Source: Deltaproteobacteria bacterium
GTDB taxonomy: Bacteria > Desulfobacterota > DSM-4660 > Desulfatiglandales > Desulfatiglandaceae
Length of the DNA: 31,428 bases
Reading direction: 5' to 3'
NCBI GenBank assembly: GCA_003646995.1
Contig: QMLZ01000010.1
Coordinates: 1 to 31,428, forward strand
The notes below the pieces were generated by a model, which did no database searches, was not told where the DNA came from, and saw only the letters and a list, made by a program, of their open reading frames with translations. Both the position numbers and the translations under genes were made by a program. Of the stretch, positions 15,982-25,662 are shown piece by piece (the first letter of the stretch is position 1; every line of letters starts with the position of its first letter).

Positions 15982-17034
15982 TCACTTGCGGGTTGTCTTC
16001 TTGTCCCCAGCCCTTTCCCATATCAGCAGTATCGGGCTGGCTACATAAATGGAAGAATAAGTTCCCACTATGATACCTACGAGCATTGCAAAGGCAAAGT
16101 CATGGATCACTCCTCCCCCGAGCACAAAAAGTGCCAAAACCACAAAAAGGGTAGTGGAAGAAGTGAGAACCGTGCGGCTTAAGGTCTCATTAATACTTTG
16201 GTTCATCACCTCCACAAAGGCGCGTTTTCGATAACGCTTTAGGTTTTCTCTGATTCTGTCAAACACAATTATGGTGTCATTCAAAGAATAACCGACAATT
16301 GTGAGGAAAGCCGCGATTATAGCCAGAGATATCTCCCTGTCCGTGAGGGCAAAGGCACCCACGGTTATGGTTACATCATGAATCAGCGCAAATATAGCTC
16401 CCAGCGCATAACGCAACTTTAGGGCCCAGCAAAGGCCAAGAGTAACGGCAAGAGCAATTACGATGAGCCAGGTAACCTTTACTCCAAACGAAGAGGCAAA
16501 GTAAACCACCACTGAGAGGGACACCGCCATAATAATGCTCATCAGCCATTTCAATTCGAACCTTCCGGAAATATAGATCGCAATAAACAGGATAGCGTAG
16601 AATATGGCAAAAAGGGCTTTCTGCCTAAGGTCCTTGCCTACCTTTGGCCCAACCATCTCTACCCGCCTGATCTCGACCCCGCCTCCAAACGCTGACTTCA
16701 TGGCGGCTTTCACCTTGTCGCCAAGACCTGTCAGTTGAATATCCGTTTTTCTAACCCTTATAAGGTACTCCGCATTTCCCTTTTCTCCAAACTCCTGGAT
16801 GATGCTATCCTGCAGCCCAATGGGCACAAGGGCCTTACGGATCTCATCAAGGGAATGGCTCTTGTCAAATTTTACCTGTATGAGCACTCCCCCGGTAAAA
16901 TCCACCCCATAGTTGGGGCCTCCCCGCCATATGAGCAAAAAAATAGTGGCAACAATAAGGGCTCCTGAAACAAAAAACGCTATATAACGCTTTCCTACGA
17001 AATCAATATTGATACCAGGCTTGATAAACTCCAT
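15982..17034 (-). CDS. secF: Protein translocase subunit SecF
   Basis: An inner-membrane protein of 350 residues that works with SecD to pull exported proteins through SecYEG using the proton motive force. Diagnostic features are the first helix, YGVDFTGGVLIQVKF at the start of the periplasmic domain, ALIHDVTITVGAFAL, and IVGYSLNDTIIVFDRIREN. An extra segment of about 46 residues (161-206) containing two hydrophobic stretches splits the RFExRFALGAI region normally contiguous in SecF, making the protein longer than the Escherichia coli one (323). GGGGGA lies six bases before the ATG. It follows secD by 24 bases. Confidence 0.96.
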   Translation of the reverse strand: MEFIKPGINIDFVGKRYIAFFVSGALIVATIFLLIWRGGPNYGVDFTGGVLIQVKFDKSHSLDEIRKALVPIGLQDSIIQEFGEKGNAEYLIRVRKTDIQLTGLGDKVKAAMKSAFGGGVEIRRVEMVGPKVGKDLRQKALFAIFYAILFIAIYISGRFELKWLMSIIMAVSLSVVVYFASSFGVKVTWLIVIALAVTLGLCWALKLRYALGAIFALIHDVTITVGAFALTDREISLAIIAAFLTIVGYSLNDTIIVFDRIRENLKRYRKRAFVEVMNQSINETLSRTVLTSSTTLFVVLALFVLGGGVIHDFAFAMLVGIIVGTYSSIYVASPILLIWERAGDKKTTRK

Positions 17035-17058
17035 AGAATGTCCCCCGCACTCACACTA

Positions 17059-18660
17059 CTAAATACTCAGCTTCTTCATTCGCCTTTGCAAATAAAGGTA
17101 ATCAAAAATGACCCTGGTAACGAAAATCGCTGTAAACAAGCTGCTTATGATACCAATGGTTAGGGTAACCGCAAATCCCCTGACCGGCCCGGTTCCGAAT
17201 TGAAACAGAACCAGCGCGGCGATCAATGTCGTTATATTGGCATCCAATATAGTAACAAGGGCCTTGGAATAGCCTGCATCTATGGCAGCCCTAGGCGTCT
17301 TTCCAAGCCGAGCTTCCTCCCTTATCCTCTCAAAAATCAGAACATTGGCATCCACCGACATGCCGATTGTGAGGATTATACCTGCTATTCCAGGAAGGGT
17401 AAGAGTAGCTCCAAAGAAGGCCAATCCCGCCATGATGAACAATATATTGAGCATTAAAGCAAGGTCCGCAATAAGTCCCGATAGCGCGTAGTATATTGCC
17501 ATGAACACTATCACCACAACTCCGCCCACTATCATTGAGACCAGACCTTTGTGAATTGAATCACGTCCCAGAGACGGTCCAACAGTCCTTTCTTCCAATA
17601 TCTTCACTGGTGCCGGCAATGCACCTGCTCTCAACACAATAGCTAGGTCCCGAGCTTCCTCCATTGTAAATCGACCCGTGATCTGGGCCCTACCACCCGA
17701 AATCTTGTCCTGAATAACTGGAGCAGAATTGACTTTATTGTCCAGAACGATCGCAAGGCGTCTACCGATGTTATCCCCGGTGATCTTCTCAAACAGCCTG
17801 GCACCCTTTCTATCAAAAGCGAGAGTTACATATGGTTCATTATACTGGGTGTCTATCTGCACCCTTGCATCAGTGATATACTGCCCAGTCAAGAGCGCTC
17901 GTTTTTTGAGAAGAAAAGGTATCTTCTGAACCCTGCCGGTCTTGGGATCATAGGCTACCTTGTAAAGGATCTCGTCCCCAGCTGGAATATTACCCTTGAG
18001 AGCCTCCTCAACACTGTGATCCTCGTCCACCAACTTGAACTCCAGCAGCGCAGTCTTACCAATGAGTTTTTTGGCCCTTTCAGGTTCTTTTATGCCCGGC
18101 AATTGCACCAGTATCCGGTTCCTACCCTGAGGTCTTATATCAGGTTCACTGACACCAAACTGGTCCACCCTGTTGCGAATTGTTTCCAGGGCCTGCTCTA
18201 CGGCCATCTTCATGATATGATCCTTGGCCTTTGGCCGCAGTACCAGTTCAAAGATCGGCCTGCCGACCTGCCCCGGCAGTTCTTTCACCTCAAAGTCAGG
18301 GTAGTTTGCCTCGAAGATCTCCCTGAAAGGCTTACGGTCCTCATCCCTGAGCAGGGTCAGAGATATCTTGTCTGTATCCACCCTTTTCAGATCTTGATAC
18401 CTTAACTTGCTCTTACGTAAATCATGCTTCAACTCTTCCACGATACGCTCGACATCACTTTCTACTGCCTTTATGGCCTCGACCTCCAGGACCAAGTGCA
18501 TACCTCCCTGCAGATCCAAACCCAGGTGTATCTTTTCAGTGGGCATAATCTTTGACCACCAGGGAGGAAGACTCGGGCTTATTGAGGGGACGAGGTAGAT
18601 AAAGGCAGCAAAAACACTTAGAGCAATTACAACCACACGCCACGTCAGTTTGCTAGACAC
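17059..18660 (-). CDS. secD: Protein translocase subunit SecD
   Basis: A 533-residue inner-membrane translocase subunit. An N-terminal helix (residues 8-28) is followed by LGLDLQGGMHLVLEVE, then a large periplasmic region with the P1 domain, EQALETIRNRVDQFGVSEPDI and the RAGALPAPVKILEERTVGPSLGRDSI link. About six C-terminal helices follow, with TLPGIAGIILTIGMSVDANVLIFERIREE. All are typical of SecD. The GTG start has GGAG six bases upstream. The gene is in the order yajC-secD-secF. Confidence 0.97.
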   Translation of the reverse strand: MSSKLTWRVVVIALSVFAAFIYLVPSISPSLPPWWSKIMPTEKIHLGLDLQGGMHLVLEVEAIKAVESDVERIVEELKHDLRKSKLRYQDLKRVDTDKISLTLLRDEDRKPFREIFEANYPDFEVKELPGQVGRPIFELVLRPKAKDHIMKMAVEQALETIRNRVDQFGVSEPDIRPQGRNRILVQLPGIKEPERAKKLIGKTALLEFKLVDEDHSVEEALKGNIPAGDEILYKVAYDPKTGRVQKIPFLLKKRALLTGQYITDARVQIDTQYNEPYVTLAFDRKGARLFEKITGDNIGRRLAIVLDNKVNSAPVIQDKISGGRAQITGRFTMEEARDLAIVLRAGALPAPVKILEERTVGPSLGRDSIHKGLVSMIVGGVVVIVFMAIYYALSGLIADLALMLNILFIMAGLAFFGATLTLPGIAGIILTIGMSVDANVLIFERIREEARLGKTPRAAIDAGYSKALVTILDANITTLIAALVLFQFGTGPVRGFAVTLTIGIISSLFTAIFVTRVIFDYLYLQRRMKKLSI

Positions 18661-18703
18661 CTTTCACTCCTCAATCAGTAGCACAGTATAAAAGTTGTAC
18701 GTC

Positions 18704-19027
18704 TTACGAACTTTCTCTCCCAATTCTTCCCGCTATGGAGCTGCGCGACACCTTGACCCTCACCTTTGGAGCAATCTCCATGGTCACTACGTCGTCACTG
18801 ATACCCGTGATTACGCCATGCAGCCCGCCGGTACTCACAACCCTGTCGCCCTTTTTCAAGGAAGCTATCATTTCGCGGTGCTGCTTGCTCTTCTTCTGTT
18901 GTGGCCGTATGAGCAAGAAATAAAAAATAGCGAACATGAGGATAAGGGGTATAAAGGCCCCAAAGGCCCCGCCTTGTCCGCCTCCAGAGGCTCCTCCGCC
19001 TCCCATAGCATACGCCAAAAAGTTCAT
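18704..19027 (-). CDS. yajC: Preprotein translocase accessory subunit YajC
   Basis: A 107-residue protein with a Gly-rich N terminus, one transmembrane helix (about 22-40, ending FYFLLIRPQQKK) and a small cytoplasmic domain with KKGDRVVSTGGLHGVITGI. These are the family signatures. YajC associates with SecDF in the holotranslocon. AAGGGAGG precedes the ATG. It lies between tgt and secD as in many proteobacteria. Confidence 0.95.
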   Translation of the reverse strand: MNFLAYAMGGGGASGGGQGGAFGAFIPLILMFAIFYFLLIRPQQKKSKQHREMIASLKKGDRVVSTGGLHGVITGISDDVVTMEIAPKVRVKVSRSSIAGRIGRESS

Positions 19028-19086
19028 CTTTTACCTCCCTTTTGGTTTTTTCTCATTACTAAGCTATAGAGCTCGCATTTCTTCTT

Positions 19087-20202
<1,116 letters not shown>

Positions 20203-20235
20203 TCAACCTCTAAAACAACGTTATGCAATGCCCCG

Positions 20236-21282
20236 TTAAAGAATCAACATTGCATCCCCATAACTGTAAAATCTGTATTCCTCATCAATGGCGTGGGCGT
20301 AAGCTTTCTTTACAAGATCCAGCCCAGCGAAGGCAACCACCAAAAAGAGCAGCGAACTCTTGGGCAAATGAAAATTGGTAATCAGGGCGTCTATTAGTTT
20401 GAACCTGAACCCCGGAGTTATCAACAAATCTGTTTTCTCTTCCACGGCTGATAGCTTCCCCTGGGAGGACACGGCACTCTCTAGGGCCCTTACCACCGTG
20501 GTACCGACAGCTACCACCCGTCCACCGTTTTTCTTGCACGCGTTTATCATCTCTGCCGTGCTCGGTGAAACATTAAAGTACTCTGCTTCAAGCCTATGCT
20601 TCCTTATATCTTTAGTCCTCACCGGCTGAAATGTTCCATACCCCACGTGCAATGTGAGCGAGGCGATCCGGACTCCCGATTCTTTCAATTTCTCCAGCAG
20701 GCGTTCAGTGAAATGGAGACCTGCAGTGGGGGCAGCCACTGCTCCGTTCCGCTTAGAAAACACCGTTTGGTATCGTTCCCTGTCAACTTCAGAGCGCGCC
20801 TCTCGCCGAATATACGGTGGTAAAGGAACATGACCCCATTTTTCCAGTATCTCCCTGACACAAACAGCACCGCTAAACCGAACCCTGATAAACCCCTCTT
20901 TGCCCAGTTCCACTATTTCAGCATAAACCGAGGGCGCGATAAAGAGCTTCATGCCCACTCTAGCCCTCTTGGAAGCGCGGTAGAGGCACCAGCTCTCCAC
21001 GCATTCCTCCTCGCCCTCCCTTATGCCCTCCAGCACAAAAAGCTCAACCCTGCCGCCAGTTTCTTTAACAGCCAGTAAACGTGCCGGAACCACCCTCGTA
21101 TCATTCAGCACCAGAACGTCCCCTCTCTTCAAAAAGCCAGGCAGGTCACCGAAGTGCTGATCCCTTAACTGCCCGCTGGTGCGTTCCACCACCAAAAGCC
21201 TGGATTTATCCCTTTCTGGTGCTGGATATTGGGCAATCAGGTGGGGCGGGAGGTCGTAGTCGTACGTCTCTATATCAAACAT
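20236..21282 (-). CDS. queA: S-adenosylmethionine:tRNA ribosyltransferase-isomerase QueA
   Basis: A 348-residue enzyme that transfers the ribosyl part of SAM to preQ1-tRNA to form epoxyqueuosine. It begins MFDIETYDYDLPPHLIAQYPA, the canonical start, and contains DKSRLLVVER, GDVLVLNDTRVVPARL, GAVAAPTAGLHFTERLL and the C-terminal DALITNFHLPKSSLL. The frame extends to 21339 but ATG 21282 matches the family start; only a weak GGTTGG precedes it. A six-pair hairpin lies 10 bases upstream of the start. It forms the queuosine pair with tgt. Confidence 0.97.
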   Translation of the reverse strand: MFDIETYDYDLPPHLIAQYPAPERDKSRLLVVERTSGQLRDQHFGDLPGFLKRGDVLVLNDTRVVPARLLAVKETGGRVELFVLEGIREGEEECVESWCLYRASKRARVGMKLFIAPSVYAEIVELGKEGFIRVRFSGAVCVREILEKWGHVPLPPYIRREARSEVDRERYQTVFSKRNGAVAAPTAGLHFTERLLEKLKESGVRIASLTLHVGYGTFQPVRTKDIRKHRLEAEYFNVSPSTAEMINACKKNGGRVVAVGTTVVRALESAVSSQGKLSAVEEKTDLLITPGFRFKLIDALITNFHLPKSSLLFLVVAFAGLDLVKKAYAHAIDEEYRFYSYGDAMLIL

Positions 21283-21291
21283 TGAGGCCAA

Positions 21292-21308
21292 CCGATTGTT
21301 CAAATCGG
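21292..21308 (-). promoter_or_regulatory. Hairpin just upstream of queA
   Basis: Perfect arms CCGATT and AATCGG around the five-base loop form a stem ending nine bases before the queA ATG, in place of a good Shine-Dalgarno. It could influence ribosome access. I looked for preQ1 riboswitch features and saw none. The rest of the 174-base gap to glcF holds another CGGGG/CCCCG inverted repeat (about 21352-21375) but no clear promoter. Confidence 0.35.
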
Positions 21309-21456
21309 ATACGTTAAACAAGATCAACCCCAAAGTCAAATGATTTCAGCCCGGGGATGGAAAGTAGCCCCGAGAAGAATTCAGCCGAGCAAAAAACGAT
21401 AAAAGAAAAATGTAAGGGGGGCCTAAACCTTGAATTAGCTCTCTAGAGCCAATCAA

Positions 21457-22599
21457 TCATTCAATCGCTTCTGCAACTAGCTCCGTAATATCCTTAACCA
21501 CCAGAGGGATTTTTCTTCTCCTAGCCCTGCCGGCGATGGTTCTGAGACATTGCTGACACGAGGATACTACCATGTCGGCACCTGTGGCCTGAATCTCTGA
21601 AATCTTCATGTCGGCAACCTTGCCTGAGAGCTCCGGATCCACCATCTCCAGATTCCCTCCTCCACCACAGCAGGTTGTAAATTGTCTGTTTTTCTCCATT
21701 TCCATAAGTGAAACACCGGGAAGCGACTTAAGAACTTCCCTCGGAGGTTCGTACACGCCCGTGTTCCTGCCTAGGTCACAGGGATCATGATAGGTAACCT
21801 TGACATCGAGTGATTTAAGCTGGATATCGCTATTCTTGATAAGATCAACTAGAAACTCTGCTGCAGAGAGATATTCGGGGCCGGAAGGATAAAAATGCTT
21901 CCAGGTATGATAACATGAAGGACAAGTAAAGACCACTTTACTTGCACCTTTTTGCTCTATAACTTCCATGTTGTGTTTTATAAGGGCCTCCATTTTATTG
22001 GGCATGCCTGCACCTATCAGCGGGTAGCCGCAACACCATTCCTCTCCTCCGAGAACAGTGAAGTCTACGCCCGCCTTTTGCATTATGGTCGCCATGCTCA
22101 CAGGAATCTTCTGGGCGAGGGGGAAAAAAGAAGACACACAACCTACAAAGTATATCACCTCAGCCTTCTCTTTTTCGAAATAATGCTCGGGGATACCCTT
22201 TATCAGCTCCTGCCATTCGCCCCGTTCCTCGTTGTCCTCATTGGAGATATTTCCTTCTTCCAAGATATATTGGGCCAAGCGATCTGCTATTTTAGGATAA
22301 AGGCCTACATCTACCAAGCACTCTCTATCCCTAAAAACGATATCCCTAGTCTTTATGGCAGGGAAACAGTTGGCGGTGCAGGCTCCACAGCCCAAGCAAC
22401 TAAATATACTCTTCTTCACCTGTTCACTCCATTGGAGCCTCCCCTCTATAACCGCCCGGGTTATAGCATTTCTACCCCTTGGCGTAGCTGATTCAACTCC
22501 CTTCACCAAATATATTGGACAACTGGGTAAACAAAAGCCGCAGCGATTACATCTCGTTACTTCATCGTATGTTAGTTTCCTCAGTTTAACTATATTCAT
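21457..22599 (-). CDS. glcF: Glycolate oxidase iron-sulfur subunit GlcF-like
   Basis: A 380-residue protein with two N-terminal 4Fe-4S ferredoxin motifs (C17-C20-C23-C27 and C68-C71-C74-C78) and two CCG-type domains. These have FVGC near 151 with EEWCCG at 187-191, and HDPCDLGR near 271 with TTCCGGGG at 308-315; CPSC and CQQC pairs support each. This is the architecture of GlcF and related LutA/GlpC electron-transfer subunits, expected to pass electrons from the flavin subunits to the quinone pool or another acceptor. The position after glcD and glcE in one direction, with a glyoxylate aminotransferase at the head, favours glycolate over lactate. Confidence 0.88.
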   Translation of the reverse strand: MNIVKLRKLTYDEVTRCNRCGFCLPSCPIYLVKGVESATPRGRNAITRAVIEGRLQWSEQVKKSIFSCLGCGACTANCFPAIKTRDIVFRDRECLVDVGLYPKIADRLAQYILEEGNISNEDNEERGEWQELIKGIPEHYFEKEKAEVIYFVGCVSSFFPLAQKIPVSMATIMQKAGVDFTVLGGEEWCCGYPLIGAGMPNKMEALIKHNMEVIEQKGASKVVFTCPSCYHTWKHFYPSGPEYLSAAEFLVDLIKNSDIQLKSLDVKVTYHDPCDLGRNTGVYEPPREVLKSLPGVSLMEMEKNRQFTTCCGGGGNLEMVDPELSGKVADMKISEIQATGADMVVSSCQQCLRTIAGRARRRKIPLVVKDITELVAEAIE

Positions 22600-22681
22600 T
22601 TCCTCGTCTTCCTGGACATATTCTTTTTTGGTTAACTGGCAAAACTATTATTTCAGAAGCCCTAATCTTAAACCTTTTTCC

Positions 22682-24106
22682 TCATATCCCCCCTATATAC
22701 CGCCCTGGCGAAAATATCCTCTTTGGATCGACCTGCTCTTTTATTCTTCTAATGATATCCTGCTCAGGCCTTGCAACACCCCATATGGGCAGTTCCGTCT
22801 TCCATTCATATTCCGCTCTCTCCACAACAAAGTTCCCCCCTATAGATATACATGACTCCAGTAACCGACCAATCCACTTGAGAACTCCGTCTTTTTGAGG
22901 CCTATCTCTAACTACCACTCTACCTACGCCAGAGCCCGCGTGGGCTAAGACACCTGTGTCAAATCCCAATTCCCTTGCCTCTCCTATGGCCTTTGTAAGT
23001 AGATCTTTTAACTGCGATATGGGCGAGCTAAGCTTGAGCACCAACAAGGGAGATAGATCATCTGTGGCTCGGTTGGTTGTTGCCCCATAGCTATTCCAAA
23101 ATGAAAGGTGCGCCTCATTTTCTAGGTCCAACTGGGCCGTACTTCCCGCCTCAGTTCCCATGGATATGGTGTCTGAACGTATGCGCTCCACTTCTTCGGT
23201 TGCACCTTCTGCAAGTACTGCGACAAAGTACCGTGCGTTTTCGGCAATATCCTGCAACAAGTCACTCGATAATATAGCGCTTTGAGTGTCAAACAATTCC
23301 ACTGCAGCAGGGGTCAACTTACTTGCCAAGATAGATTGGACAAGGGAAAATGCTTTATCCATCGAGGCGAAAGCGATCACGGTTGTAGCCGACCTTTCAG
23401 GAAGAGGCAGGAGCCGAAAGGTCATTTCACATAGTACTCCCAGGGTGCCCATGGATCCAATCATCAGCTTGCTGACATCATACCCCGACACATTCTTTAC
23501 TGTCTTACCTCCCATCCCTATGACCTTGCCCTCGGGATTCACATATCTTACCCCAAGGAGCATATCCCTCACGGTTCCATATAAAAGCCGCCTCGGCCCT
23601 GACGAATTGGCTGCAACGATGCCTCCCAGTGTAGCTGTGTCCCCAAATGGAGGATCAAGAGGGACAAAGCATCCCATGTGTTCCCTTTCCGAACACACCT
23701 CATGCTCCTTTTGGCCATTGGAGGACACAGGGAGGTAACACCTGTTCTCTTCTCCCCTCAAGGCGCTCTGCAAATCGGCGAATCGTACACCTGCCTGGGC
23801 AGTAACAGTAAGATTGGCTGTATCCATATCTATGACTTTGTCAAGCCTTAGCGTAGACAGCACAATATCCATCCTCTCCGGCCTATGCCCAATCCCTATT
23901 TTTGTACCCCCGCCCCATACCACTGTCGCTAAGTTATCTTCTGCGACAGCTCTTACCACATGGGCCATTTCTTGCACCGATCCAGGCGCCACCACAGCAT
24001 CTGGAGCTATTCCATCAACTGAATGTCTCGACAATAATCGGGTCTCAGTTATAAGATTATCTCCACCAACTATCTCTTCCAGCCTTTTTAATATAGCGTC
24101 CTTCAT
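22682..24106 (-). CDS. glcE: Glycolate oxidase FAD-binding subunit GlcE-like
   Basis: A 474-residue PCMH-type flavoprotein. The FAD-binding part has VVWGGGTKIGIGHRPERMD, TATLGGIVAANSSGPRRLLYGTVRDMLLG and GGKTVKNVSGYDVSKLMIGSMGTLGV, closest to GlcE among the family. The C terminus ends with DPKRIFSPGRYIGG. It is longer than Escherichia coli GlcE (about 350), in part through an insertion near residues 117-145 with three cysteines in or just after it. ATG 24106 is preferred to 24127 because GAAGG lies seven bases before it. It is expected to form a complex with GlcD and GlcF. Confidence 0.87.
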   Translation of the reverse strand: MKDAILKRLEEIVGGDNLITETRLLSRHSVDGIAPDAVVAPGSVQEMAHVVRAVAEDNLATVVWGGGTKIGIGHRPERMDIVLSTLRLDKVIDMDTANLTVTAQAGVRFADLQSALRGEENRCYLPVSSNGQKEHEVCSEREHMGCFVPLDPPFGDTATLGGIVAANSSGPRRLLYGTVRDMLLGVRYVNPEGKVIGMGGKTVKNVSGYDVSKLMIGSMGTLGVLCEMTFRLLPLPERSATTVIAFASMDKAFSLVQSILASKLTPAAVELFDTQSAILSSDLLQDIAENARYFVAVLAEGATEEVERIRSDTISMGTEAGSTAQLDLENEAHLSFWNSYGATTNRATDDLSPLLVLKLSSPISQLKDLLTKAIGEARELGFDTGVLAHAGSGVGRVVVRDRPQKDGVLKWIGRLLESCISIGGNFVVERAEYEWKTELPIWGVARPEQDIIRRIKEQVDPKRIFSPGRYIGGI

Positions 24107-24158
24107 ACTATTGCCTTCAGCTATCACTCATTACCTTAATACTCATTTGGATGCCCTA

Positions 24159-25559
24159 TTACCCCGTGGCTTCCACCCTTTCCTGCTCAGGTATTACCTT
24201 GCCCGGGTTCAAAATCTCTTTAGGGTCCAATGCCCTCTTTATTTGCCGCATTGCCTCTAGATCATCTTCGGTGAATATAAAATTCATCTCCTTCAATTTT
24301 TCCAAGCCTATTCCGTGCTCGCCACTTATGGTTCCCCCGGCGTCAGCGCAAATCTTGAGAATCTCAGATGCTGCCTTCACCGCTGTCTTCTTCTCCTGCT
24401 CATCCCTTTCATCAAACAGAATCAAGGGATGGAGATTTCCATCACCAGCGTGAAACACATTGCCGATCAACAAGCCATATTTTTCGCCCACCTTTAGAAC
24501 CTGGTTGAGGACCTCGGGAAGCTTTGTCCTGGGTACCGTGCCATCACAAACCATATAACACGGCCTCAACCGCGTAACCGCACCAAAGGCCCCTTTTCTA
24601 CCTGCCCACAGCTTGTTTCTCTCTGCTTCATCCTTGGCAAGCTGTACCTCCCTGACGTTATGTCGTTTACATATCTCAAGAATCTTAGCGGCTTGCCTGT
24701 CCAAACCATCCTTTAGCCCATCCAGCTCAATGATAAGAACTGCAGCAGCATCCAATGGATAGCCTGCCTGTACGGACTTCTCAACCGCCTCCATCACCAC
24801 CTGGTCCATCATCTCCAGGGTGGCAGGCACAATCCCTTCAGCTATTATTGCAGAGACCGTATTACCTGCGTCCTCTATGGAGTCATATATTGCCAGCATT
24901 GTCTTGATGGCCTCGGGAGCCCGGATTATCTTTAGGATGATCTTGGTTGCTATGGCGAGGGTCCCTTCGCTCCCCACTATCAGGCCCATGAGATCATACC
25001 CTGGATTATCAGGATTCTTCCCTCCAACCCATGTCACCCTTCCGTCATAGAGGACCAATTCCGCACCCAGCACGTGATTCGTGGTAACCCCGTACTTCAA
25101 GCAATGAGGCCCCCCTGAATTCTCACCTACGTTGCCGCCCAAAGTTGAAACCTTCTGACTGGCAGGATCAGGTGCATAAAGAAACCCTTGCTTTAGCAGC
25201 TGGGTCTGGAGATCAAGGGTAATTACGCCTGGCTCCACGATTACAGCCCTATTCGGAATGTCCACCTCCAGGACCCTGTTCATCCTGGAGAAGTGAAGCA
25301 CAATCCCTCCACGGGCCGCAACGGTCCCCCCACTGAGGTTTGTGCCAGAGCCCCGTGCAATAATTGGCACACCTTCCTGGTATGCCAGTCGTACCACTGA
25401 AGATACCTCTTCAGTGTTGCCAGGAAGCACCACAGCATGGGGTCTTCCTTTTTCTAGCGAAGCATCATACCCATAAAGGGTTAAATCAACCTCTGAAAAC
25501 AGAACATTTTCTGCTCCCACAATCTCCTTCAGTCTTTCCACAAGACCTTCTTTATCCAT
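24159..25559 (-). CDS. glcD: Glycolate oxidase catalytic subunit GlcD-like (FAD-linked)
   Basis: A 466-residue FAD-linked oxidase. The FAD-binding domain includes HAVVLPGNTEEVSSVVRLA, PIIARGSGTNLSGGTVAARG, STLGGNVGENSGGPHCLKYG and GYDLMGLIVGSEGTLAIATK. The C-terminal cap carries FHAGDGNLHPLILFD and SGEHGIGLEKL, with DPKEILNPGKV near the end. This matches GlcD/D-lactate dehydrogenase-type enzymes that oxidise 2-hydroxyacids. GGAG precedes the ATG by nine bases. The downstream glcE and glcF and the upstream aminotransferase make glycolate the likeliest substrate; D-lactate cannot be excluded from sequence alone. Confidence 0.9.
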   Translation of the reverse strand: MDKEGLVERLKEIVGAENVLFSEVDLTLYGYDASLEKGRPHAVVLPGNTEEVSSVVRLAYQEGVPIIARGSGTNLSGGTVAARGGIVLHFSRMNRVLEVDIPNRAVIVEPGVITLDLQTQLLKQGFLYAPDPASQKVSTLGGNVGENSGGPHCLKYGVTTNHVLGAELVLYDGRVTWVGGKNPDNPGYDLMGLIVGSEGTLAIATKIILKIIRAPEAIKTMLAIYDSIEDAGNTVSAIIAEGIVPATLEMMDQVVMEAVEKSVQAGYPLDAAAVLIIELDGLKDGLDRQAAKILEICKRHNVREVQLAKDEAERNKLWAGRKGAFGAVTRLRPCYMVCDGTVPRTKLPEVLNQVLKVGEKYGLLIGNVFHAGDGNLHPLILFDERDEQEKKTAVKAASEILKICADAGGTISGEHGIGLEKLKEMNFIFTEDDLEAMRQIKRALDPKEILNPGKVIPEQERVEATG

Positions 25560-25662
25560 ATCATTGCTCTCCAGACCTTTAATGTTATCTTCAGCCAGTA
25601 CTAAAATCTATGGAGGCCAAAAACAGCAAACCATGAAAGCCGGTTGCTGTGGCTCGCAGTAA

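Noticed and set aside
21283..21345. preQ1 riboswitch before queA
   Set aside because: The leader shows a simple hairpin but not the pseudoknot-forming CUA-rich loop and A-rich tail of known preQ1 classes.
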